Assembly (NCBI GenBank): GCA_964247055.1
Contig: OZ176052.1
Location: 11,098,001-11,162,000, forward strand
Origin: Paragordius varius
Lineage: Eukaryota; Nematomorpha
Direction: 5' to 3'
DNA length: 64,000 nucleotides
Numbering within the stretch: the stretch's first letter is position 1; every line of letters begins with the position of its first letter. A program made the translations under genes and the position numbers. Shown piece by piece: positions 24,701 to 36,700 of the stretch. Below the pieces are notes generated by a model. The model was not told the DNA's origin, made no database searches, and was given only the letters and a program-made list of their open reading frames with translations.

Positions 24701-27700
24701 ACTTTCCAACAATGTATACTTACTCATACTGTAATACACCCTATAAATGAATCAAACATTCTCGTATAACAGAAATATTATTCTATTTAGTATATTATAT
24801 AAAGTTTGGTTTGACTTTAAAAAAATATGAAAAAATGAATATTTGTGAATATGTTATTAAAAAATCCGTAAATTGAATATTATAGTATAATATTTTTTCT
24901 AATAAAATATTATCTCAAAATTAAATAGTTAAAAATTTTATTTTTTTAAATTACATAATACTATTTATAGATTTAAAATGTTGCCATGAATCATCGAATG
25001 AAACGTGTCGCAAGAAATGTCGCGAAATTTTGTTAAACTCAACGACTGAACAAGAAATTGTTGATAAATTGATTGAGAATTGTGGCCAGGCCCTTCCCAA
25101 CGTTTTTCGATACTTATAAATTCATAAATTATTAATGAATTAATATACCATTACATAGTTTATTTATGATGCGCAATAATTGATATGTAATTTTTTGTTT
25201 TAGAATGCAATGTGGCAATGCTTTATCCGTAATTCTGAGGTCAATCGACATGACCCTAACCGTGAAATTAAGAGTCAAAGTAAACCAAATACAAAATTTT
25301 TAGAAACAATTTATATTTTTATATATTTAGTGTTAATTAATTCAATAGGTTTATTTATGAATGGAGATGAAGAAGATGAAAGTTTTGAATCAGATTATAC
25401 CGTTATGTTGGATCCAAAAGCGGAAAAACGTAAAAATACTTTTGTTGATGGCAGAAACGATAATCAGAATGGAAATAATAATTATAATAATGCTGCTGCT
25501 AAATACAGCGATGATTGGGAAAATGGGGAGGAAAATTTAAATGATGCCGAGTATGTACATAGATTATAGTTTAGATTTTTTTATATTTAAAACTTTAATA
25601 GGAAACAATAAAACAGGTTAAAAGAAATTTTTCGAATATTGCTTAAATTACATAATATTTTTCAAAAAAATAAAATTAGTATTTTTCTATATGAATAAAT
25701 GTGTTGTAAAATCTTTAAGAGAGAGAGAATTTATTTTCCCATGTGAAATGTTTTAAAATAATTTTCTATATATATCGACAGTAAATAGCCATATTATTGG
25801 CTCAAAAATTTTTCGATTGTCGTATATAGTAAATAATCAAACTTTCACTTTGTATAGAATACGAAAATTTTACCCGTGCCTACATGCCCTCAAAATGTTT
25901 CATAGGCAATCAAAAATTTGACAATATAGAATAATTAAAAAAGAGTTCATAATACATTTGAATATAATTATGTGTATATATATATATACAGATTTGCCGA
26001 TTCTTTGTTGTCTGATGACGATATTTATAATACGAGACACCATTATCACCCAACATCCAAATTGGATATTGCCGGTTTGGACGCTGTCAAGCTCCAATGT
26101 TGTTCCAAAGCGGTTACTCAAACTTGCCTTGATCTCTGTTACAAGGTATTAACTCAAATTTTGAATTTTTATAAATACCAAATTTATCTTTTAACATATA
26201 TTTTACCACTACGAGGAATATAATATCTAATCTAGGTCTTTTAGTGCGGGGTGTCAAACACGCGTCCTCCGAAATTTCTGCAGCCCGCGAGAAATTCAAA
26301 AAATATTTGACGTAATCTAAATAAAATTGATCTTCCTAAACAAATTTTTCGATTTAGTTTTTCTGAATTTTGGCAATGAACTAGCATAAATATTTGCTTT
26401 TACAGTGTTAGCTAATAAAATATTTGTTAAGGGTCATCTATTTTGCAAATGCGGCCCGTAGTTTTTTTCATCAAAAATGAAGCCTGCAAGCCATTTGTGT
26501 GTTTGACATCCCCATTTTATAATGATTTCAATTTAAACAACGTTGATTTGCTTGAAAAATTGGGTAAATGACGAAATGTATTCGAAAAAAAATGGAACCA
26601 CCATAATTATATATTTCAATGTATATTTAGTCTTACAGCTTAGAAGCAAACGGTAATTGGAATGAATTCAGTGAAAATTGTCAATACAATCCGATCGAAG
26701 CCAACTTAATTGCTTGTATTTCGGAAGGTAAATAACCACGTTGATTTTAGATCTTTTAAACATTATGTTCGTTTCGGTGACTTCTACGATTAAAATAATT
26801 ATATATATCATATTTTTAAGATAACAATTTTTAAATCATATATTACCTATTGGTTAATAAACACTTTTCAACCATAAAAGTGTTATAAAATTGTTTTTAA
26901 TTCATTATTCCATATAAATGTTAAACCCAACATAAAATAACATTTTATTTACATTTACATATCATACACACACACATTTAGTTGATGAGCCATGTACACT
27001 GGGTTGCACTCAGCATTTACCATTTTGTGGGCATTTATTTAACCACAGACCGCTGGATATGTTTAGATCGTGTAAGCCAGCCTCTGATCGTGCCGCTCAA
27101 GAACTCATGCATTCCTGGTATACGGCTTCATCGTTAAGCCTTCCCAGCCTTGATATTCCCATACTTAATATAAAATCTTGTAATCCTCAGCATTGGAGAA
27201 CGATAGCTTGTGTGCTTGAAATTAAACCGTGTCACCCTGTGAGCCACACTACACTCATTTGTCGGTAAGAAATGTTACTCATTTTTTTGGCCTTGTTATA
27301 AAATATACCATTTATATTCAACTGAAACAAGGGTACATTAATTTTTAATTTGTATTTTAATTTTATTTTTACGTTTGACAAAGTTTACTTGTAGTAATCG
27401 AAAATTTATCCTAATAAATATATTCAATTTTAGCTGAATTATAATTAGTAAATTAGTAAATTTAGAGTTTTTAAAATGGAATTAATTTAGTTAATTGCAC
27501 AACACCCCAATTAGAAAGTTAATTAATTTGTAACGTCTATCCAATCTACATAACTCTTTGGCTCTTTTTTGTAACCAATGATGGAATATTTGTATTTTTA
27601 CTAATTTTTTTTAAATATATATTAACAATAACGGATCTATAATAATTTAAGGCCAAGATATAGATAGCGTTACAAATTTATATCTGTTATAGATCAGATT

Positions 27701-30700
27701 GTTTGGAAATTTTGGGGAAATGTATCAACAAAGATAAATTGCTTCCGGGTCAAACGCCAGAAAGTTTGTGTAACATCCTTTCACCCATAGATAATCATCA
27801 ACCCTGTATCCATGTGGCCGAATATATGAGTATAAATTTATTTGTTAATTGCCAATTCTTAGATTCCTCTGCATACATAAGGGCCGAAAAAGCTTTTAAT
27901 CCCGATTATAATTCACTTTCTCCGTCTTTGTCCAACAATTATTTCGATTTCTCACTGAGCCAAAATCAAATGCCTTTGGATGATGGGGATGAGATTAGAG
28001 ATAACTCTATATTACAAACCTTATACTCTCACATAACGTCTGCTGATAATACCAAAGACACTAATTTACAATTTCTCTTGAATAATTATCCGTTTGTCAA
28101 TCAACAATTTGGTTCCCCTAACTTTTTATACCAATCAAAAAGTGTGCATCAACAAGCTCATATTGTGTCTGAATCGTTGGGTTGGCCGCTAACAACTCCA
28201 AAATATAGTCATTTGCTAAGCGTATTTTGGGATGAAATTATGCAATCGAATGTGCAAGATGGACAGTGTCCTTCATCCAACGCGTAATAATATGTTATTA
28301 CAAATTTAAAAAGCAAATTTGGGTGTACAATTTTATTATATTTATTTATTACTGATAAAATAATTAAAATCCCATATATCTTAATTTGAGCTAAAACCTT
28401 CATTTATATACTAATACAAGTTTTCGATTGTCAAATCATTTATTTTTACACACATAATAATTTTTAGTGATTCATCTAAGATGTGTGGAAAAGATTTTGT
28501 GTGTGATCAGATGCAATCCAAGTTTCGCTGTGCCTCAAACAACATTATAGAAGACAAATCAACATTATCGTTCAATATTTTATCATTACCTTTTTCAAAA
28601 CAATGTATGCACTCAGTATCAATCAATAGGGAAATTAACCAGCCACACGACGCAAAAAAACAAAGCAACTCGTGTCATTATGGTTTATAAGTTATCTATC
28701 TATACACCATGCCCTTTAAAAACCTCATGCTAACTTTTTTCTAAGCAATAAAAAATTGGGGTATATATGGTAAAAAATATAAAAAAGATTATTGATAAGG
28801 GCGTACGAAATCGTGATTGATGTATACCTCGCTTTTAATTTGACATTAAATGCATATGATATATATATTTAACAGGTTGTACATTGGGCGAAGTATCGAC
28901 CTACATTGTTCCACATGGAACATTTGTACAATTACCAATACCTCATTCACATGGTAAAAGTTCCTCGTGTCACAGGTAATTTATTAACAAAATGCCTCTT
29001 TAAAATTTTGCACTTTTATTTTTTATCCACTATTTAGAGTTTGTAAATGTTCATCAACACTCAATCGCAAAAATGAATTGTTGCGATGTCATCAAATCCC
29101 CTGTGTGGGCATTAATCATTGTTGGGTCGATGAGAGCATTAAACGTAAAACAAATATATTATAACACTATGATTATTTATTTGTTTGGGAAATAGACTTT
29201 AATAGCTATTTAATATGAAAATCTCTTAAAATAAAAGATTTGTGTGCTTTTGGGATCCTATATCATTTTTTTGTAAAAGTTAACTGAAAATTAATGCTAT
29301 CTGAAATCGGAAAATTTTAGTTAGTTATTTGACAAAAAGTAAAGTTAAGAAAAATATATACCCATTCTCTATTTAATTATAGCCCATTTGTCGCAATTCG
29401 CTATGGGATGCAATTTTTGCGTGTGTTACAATGGCAAAGTCATTTGTACCAAAAGGTTATAAATGAATAATATATAATATAATTTGGCTTACATATTGAT
29501 TTCAAATAAGATTTAGCTTAATGTAGTAAAAAACTTAAAAAAAAAACTGAACGGAAACTTTAAACAAGTTTGTATTGCCCAAAAGCTTTATATACCTTAT
29601 AATCGATTGATTATAATAATTTCTTACTTAATAATCCATCTAAAACTCATTGCAAAATGATTTAAAATAATAGACCAATCCTGTATTTTAAAATTTAAGA
29701 GCTTTAAATCATAATCCAACAACTGTATTCTGTTCGATAATATGGGTAAACTTTCCAGAACACAACCGTTCATAATTTTTATCCTGTTTTGAGAATAGAG
29801 ATCTTAGGATTAATTTATATGGTATTTTTGCAACTTGGATTTTTTTGCAGAAGAGTTTATTTATTTCGACCATTAATCCAGTAAAATAAAATCGTATGGC
29901 ATTTTATACATTATTTTAATTATTTTAAAAACACTTTCTAAGATCAATTATATTTTAAACAAAGGTTTCACATGCCTTTAATTTATTCCAAAACGAATTC
30001 TCCTATATTATATATGTCGATATGAACCAGCTCCGCCCATTTAGATTGGGCTAATTTCAGCGAATTATTTTGTGAAAAGTTTTATTTATAACAGTTCTAA
30101 GTACTAGGAAATGGAATTTTTTTTAATTTATTGAAATTAGTTTGGAATGCGGTTTAGGTATTATATCTCCCATTTGTTTTAATATAGATATTGTCCATCA
30201 ATATTTTGGTCAGAAACACAAAAAAACGCCTATACTGGTTTACCTTGCAACTGTCCTATGCATTATATACCTGTTTGCGCTACAAATGGTAAAACATATG
30301 CCAGTGCTTGTTTAGCCAAGTATTTTAGAATTTCCGAAAATAAACAATATATATATTTTGTAATAAATTTCCAATTTGATTCAAATTATTAATACATATT
30401 TTAACACGCTGTAATAATATAGTTTTTAATTTCATTTCCTTCTTTTGGGCCCATGTTATCTTTGCGAAATATCTTATATTTAAAGGCTGCTTAGTCTTAT
30501 ATAATCTTGTCATTACTACTTTATTTTTTTAATTTTGTCAAGATGCGCGGGTTTCAACGAAGAATCATACGAATTTGGACCTTGTCCCAGTGCCGGTAGT
30601 GTTGAATTGGCTAGTGTGTGCCTTCCCTTAAATACTCAGGAGTTTTCTGGTAAAATTCAATTTTATTCAAATTTTAAAATAATTTCAATTTATGGATAAA

Positions 30701-33700
30701 ATTTAACCTCTAATATTGTCCAAAAATTATTTATTTATCTCTAAAGGAGACATCAAAAGCATTCGAACAATTGATGTTTGTGGAAATGGGTATATATTGA
30801 ACAATAATGGAAGTTTTTCTTCCGGACAAGGTCTTAAATTTTAATTTATATAAACAATACATTAATTTTATTATATATTACCATATTAAAAAAATTCAAA
30901 TTTTTACGCATTTTAAATTATTAAAAAATGTTTGATTATTTTTATATTACGATCGTTTCAAATGAGTTCAAATACTTTTTATGTTTATATGTAATTATTT
31001 ATACACGTGGATAGATCACAAAACACAGTGCATCCCCATTCGACGCATATGTCTTTCATCATCTAAAACTAATTTAAGGTATATGGCTTCTCGAAATAAG
31101 AAAGGATTTGAACTTTTTACCACCCTGCCAAATTTAGGCAATTTAGATCAGGATACAAAACTACATGATGGAATTATAAACACACCACATCAATCTAAAA
31201 TTGGTGAAAGCAATAAAAATTATAAGCAACATTCAGAAAAATCTGAGTTTTTGGGTTCAAGGGAACATGATCTTTATGAGCACTCTATACCCTTATCAAC
31301 GTGCCCGCAATATTTATGTGGTAAAATATATTTATTTCTTTTATTGTTGAAATCATGACATATTTTATTATTTGATAAAATATGTTTATTGTCATTCAGC
31401 ATTTTTAGATCCATTTTGGCGTTTAGAAACTATTTTTGATTTGCCGTAAAATAACGCAAATATTACAGATAAATTAAGAATGTGATGCGGTTATATCAAT
31501 ATAATAATAATCAAATTTTCATGCAAGAAAATTTTGGGTTTTACTGGGTAAAAATCTGTTAGTGTCGTATAAAAATGCTTCTCACTGATGTTATAAAAAT
31601 GGAACATAATTGGATAAAACTTAAATTTATGGGAAATAATGGCAATCTTTATTAAAGTTCAAATGTTTAATTGGAACAAAGGCTGTTATTAGGGTGGCTG
31701 CCACAATTAATTTTATTAATTAATTTAGTTTTTTGTTTGCATTTGTGGCACATTTTGATTCCATAAATTCTGCCGTTATAAATGGTCATGGCGGTAACTA
31801 TTTTTGACCAATAAAAGACTTAAACACCTAGTTTATAAATTTTTAACTTAGTTTATTTCACATCGTTATTTATCACGTCAAGTCAATAAAGATTTGGATT
31901 GTGATGACCCTGTGCATCATGGAGGTGAAATTTGTCAAACCTTTGGTGGTTCGGTCGGATTGTTGGCTAAAAGAAGTGAATCAGCCCATACCCTAAAAGC
32001 CATAAATGACATGTATATGAATAAACCTGCTGGTATTTTTTATTTTAATGTAAATTATTTATGCGTCTAAAATTCGCAGATAGTGCTTTTTGTTAATCGG
32101 TTTAATATCAGTTAATTAAATAAGGTTAAAAAATGTTAAAACTTAGGGCAACAATGTTTTTTAAATATAAACTGTTGGTGTGTTAGTATAAAATTTATGT
32201 AAATTTTCAATTTTCCTCTACTTAAACTTTAGTAATTTCTTTTCTTTGCATACAAATCAAATACAGAACAAAAATATGAGCCAAAATGTCTGAAACGAAT
32301 TAGTCCCTCTATGTTAGATACGATCAGTGAATTGATAGAACATATTGCTATGGATTCCTCTAACTCTGATAACAATTTTCCCATCACAAAGAGTAGTAAT
32401 AACCATAATAAAGAAGGTTTAACCATTTATGAAGTAAGGCGCCTTGCCGTAACGAAAGAAAACTTACAAAATATAATATTGTCCTCCGAAAATGATCCAT
32501 TTTCTCCAAACGTTTCTGTTTTATTTCCTGAATTGTTGGAAAAAATTGCTTTTTTTTCAAACACTCAGAACCCAAAAAGTGTTCTTATTAGCAATTATAA
32601 TTATTATTACATTGATATTACTGGGAAAATGCCAATATGTGGTTATGACGGTGAAACTTATATGGATGAATGTGAAGCCGCTTCATATGGAATACAAATG
32701 GATTATAGGGGTATTTGTTAAATTACTTGATTTAAGAAAATAAATTATTTTCATAATTGTTTTCTTTTCTTGCATTATTGTCTCGCAATCATTCCACGTT
32801 TTCCTTTTAAGCTTACATTAAAAAAATATTTACAATTAAATCAAAAAGACACTTTAACATAGTAGAAAAGGTGTATATATCAGAAGTTTCAAATTTAATT
32901 ACATTTCATATATATAAAATATATGATAAAATTTAGGCCCTTGTAGGACCATTGGCAGCAATGTGAGTCCATTAATTACAAACTCTCTTAACATACAAAC
33001 AAATATAGAGAACCCTTATCCAACTAAAGAAAATGTTGCCGTAAACCCATTTTTCGACAACCGCCAAAGTATATACCCTAAAAAACAATATTTTTTAAGT
33101 TTACTCAAAATAATTAACGTAAAATTAATCCGGAAACTCTTTTTATTTTATGTTATCTGTAACAATTACCCACTTATAAAAAATATTATAACCATATAAC
33201 TGTAAAGGAGCCGATTCAATGACTGGTGATTACATCAACAAAATATTTGATACTTTCGATTCTTTTGAATCTATCTGTCCGGAAAAAGATATTGAATGTT
33301 TGCATGAAGGTAAGAATTTGTTCACTTTTGCCGATAATACCATTCCTTCACATAACGTGGCAAAGTAATTACCTTTTTATTCATAATATTGTTTGTAAGT
33401 AATATGAATATTAGAATAATATACCATTTACAATTCAAATTCACCCTTAAACAATTCAAAATCAACTTCAAAATTATATGTTTTTTAAGATTAAAATTTA
33501 CCTATATTTTTATATGTTTCTGAAAAATAAAATTATGATTTTTTAAATAATATTAAAAAATAATAAACTATGCCATAAAGATATATTTCATATTAATAAT
33601 GAGTTATATTTCGAAAACACGTAATTTATTTTAGGATGAATTTGAATAGTTTAAGGGTGAATTTGAACTGTATAAGGTATTGTTTTTAAAGGAATAAAGT

Positions 33701-36700
33701 TTGGTATGGTAGCACAAGATATAGCGAGAAAAATATAAATGCGGATAAAAGGAAAAACAATTTTATCAAAATGACATGCATAGGACCGGTCCCTCCAGGA
33801 GCTTGCTGTCCCATGTGTGGTATGCTATAATTTTTAAATTAATTTTTAATGCATAAATAAACTCTTAAATAACTTTTATTGCGATCAATTATTATATCCA
33901 TAGCTATATATAAATATTGTGAATTATCCAATTAATTGGTAAAGATTTTCAATAATTAAAATTTTGGGTAAAATATAAATTTCATCCTTTTAATGTCTAC
34001 CAACGTCTAATACTTTAAATCATTTTTACAATTATTTTATCATATCTAAGCTCCTTAAAAGGCATCCAAGTTGGTTTTCTTAAATCCATTTATAATTTTT
34101 GATGCTTTCGGTTATATATAATATTCAAAAAACGTGTTTTTAATTTGGTTTTGGGTTGTAATCTACAATAGTATCTTCTCTTTTTGATTAACCACACTCA
34201 TGTAAAAATATAAAAACTTTAATACATAATATTTACGTGAAATGAATGAAATGAGAATCATTTTATCAAATTTTTTTACAAGTAATTTTATAAATATGTC
34301 TTTGTTCATAGGGGCTCAAATTCGAGTCTTATATAGCGTAGAAACTGCCAACATGATTGCATCTCATACTGAATACGGCGTTATAACTGTCGATCGGATA
34401 GTTTCGGCTTTGGGGAGACATTTACGAACCGGAAATATGTGTGCCCTGTCAGGTTATTTGAGTAGTGAACGAGATTTAATTTTACATTTAACGCCAGTCT
34501 TTGATGAAAGCATTTATACCTACATCGAAAAACGAATGGATGAATTTAAAAATAGACCACATAAAGATTCTGTTCCACCAACCTATCAATCAAGTATTAA
34601 TTAAAATTCTTTAAATGCTTATTAAAAAATTATTTTTCATTCTTAAAATGTTATTAGTGATTTACGTTGAGGAGCTAAATGAGATAATGCATACATATCT
34701 CTTTACATTAGATTTTATTATCTAATCTATAGGGGTATCTATGTATATATTCTTTGCCATTTACGATTTTTTTGACTTAGACTGATGTGAATTTAAGTCA
34801 GTAAGATAGTAAGAGGTAAGACAGAAAGATAGTAAGACGGTAAGACAGTAAGATAGTAAGACGGTAAGACAGTAAGATAGTAAGACAGTAAGCATAAGAC
34901 AGTAAGATATTTGTATAAAAAACATACATTCGTGATAAGTCTGCTAATAGGAGACTTATCAAAATTTTAAAGTATTATAACTTGAAAAATATTGCATCTT
35001 TTTGAATTCTGTAAACTGGAGGATTGAAAGTCAGGTATCCTTTACAAATAATATATAGGGTTGAGTGAAAATGCGTAATTCTTTCGACACGAAACTGAGT
35101 TTACTAAACACCTCCAAAAATTGTATCAATCTTAAAAAATATATAAAAATTCTTGGGTATTATAGAAGAAAATGGCATCTATACCATTGTTTCTTATTTG
35201 GTAAATATTTTTTTTATATTTTTACAGTTTTAACAATTTTTTTTTAAAAAAATTGTACTTCATGGTTCTGACAACAACAATCTAAATATAGCTAAATATT
35301 ATTATAATAAATTTGAATTTTGTATTCTAAAATCAGCTTTTAACCCGATAATAACCGTTTTCCCCTAAAATTTTACATGCAGAACGATATCAGATCCAGG
35401 GAAGTTTTGGTGGAATTACTTGAAAAGTAAATTATTAATAAATAATTAAAAATTTTTAGATCATCCCTTCCATATTTTCCAGACAATAAGTATATTTTTA
35501 TAATAATTATTTAGTCAGTTAACAAACGAATCGTCCTCAGTCGCTACGTATAATAATATACAGTAATACATATTGTGATGTTTAGATTACAGATAAGAAA
35601 AAAACAGGTACTTTAACTTACCAACGATATGTGGAAATTTTCTTGAGGTATTTAGCCGACCCAGGATTCCAATATGGGGTTTCCAATGATTTTGGGATAG
35701 AACGTAGCTACGCAACTAAAATTATTTCTTATGTTAGTTATTATTGTAGTAGGCTACGTTCTAAGTGGATAAGATTTCCCAAAAATCAATCGGAAATGGA
35801 ATCATCTCAGGCATTATGGGCGGAAAAATATAAAATTCCATGTATCGTTGATGCGATTGATTGCACGCACATTAAAATCAATAAACCCACCAAGGAATCG
35901 TTGAATTATCTTAATTGCATGTAAAATTTTAGGGGAAAACGGTTATTATCGGGTTAAAAGCTGATTTTAGAATACAAAATTCAAATTTATTATAATAATA
36001 TTTAGCTATATTTATTTTTGTTGTTGTCAGAACCATGAAGTACAATTTTTTTAAAAAAAATTGTTAAAACTGTAAAAATATAAAAAAAATATTTACCAAA
36101 TAAGAAACAATGGTATAGATGCCATTTTCATTTATAATACCCAAGAATTTTTATATATTTTTTAAGATTTATACAATTTTTGGAGGTGTTTAGTAAACTC
36201 AGTTTCGTGTCGAAAGAATTACGCATTTTCACTCAACCCTATATATTATTTGTAAAGGATACCTGACTTTCAATCCTCCAGTTTACAGAATTCAAAAAGA
36301 TGCAATATTTTTCAAGTTATAATACTTTGAAATTTTGATAAGTCTCCTATTAGCAGACTTATCACGAATGTATGTTTTTTATACAAATATCTTACTGTCT
36401 TATGCTTACTGTCTTACTATCTTACTGTCTTACCGTCTTACTATCTTACTGTCTTACCGTCTTACTATCTTTCTGTCTTACCGTCTTACTATCTTACTGA
36501 CTTAAATTCACATCAGTCTTAATCTTTAAACATTATTACAGACATATTTGGAGATTCTATACAACACGGTTCTAACAGCCACGAAAAAGATATGCCTCAT
36601 TTTCGCTTTGACAATGACAATCAGTATAGTGTGACAATTTTAAAACATAGCATTGTTGCCAAAGATTTGCCAGTTCAATGGAAGGAAGTTTTGGAATTGT

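Larger units (their letters stand above)
34780..36518 (+). mobile_element. PIF/Harbinger element with 600-bp terminal inverted repeats, in the last RECK intron
   Basis: The ends gactgatgtgaatttaagtc and its inverse complement are flanked by a perfect 3-bp target duplication TTA (34777-34779 and 36519-36521), the TWA hallmark of PIF/Harbinger. The inverted repeats run about 34780-35381 and 35919-36518 and are almost identical. Each holds an array of octamer-like units (gtaagaca/gtaagata/gtaagacg). Only about 540 bp of unique sequence lies between them, containing a transposase fragment. The arms' near-identity and the intact duplication indicate a recent insertion. It fills most of the intron 34594-36541 and ends 20 nt before the acceptor AG. 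Confidence 0.92.

Noticed and set aside
25280-25348. Reading exon 9 of RECK straight through into exon 10 with no intron
   Set aside because: The frame is open, but the intervening residues are an A+T-derived hydrophobic stretch and good GT and AG signals are present. A short intron is more likely, though read-through is not excluded.
31852-31882. Alternative acceptor for RECK exon 23 at 31,851
   Set aside because: Phase does not match the previous exon; the AG at 31,881-31,882 gives the family's C-V junction exactly.
35065-35247. 60-codon open frame in the Harbinger left arm
   Set aside because: Low-complexity, antisense-like and inside the inverted repeat; not part of the transposase.
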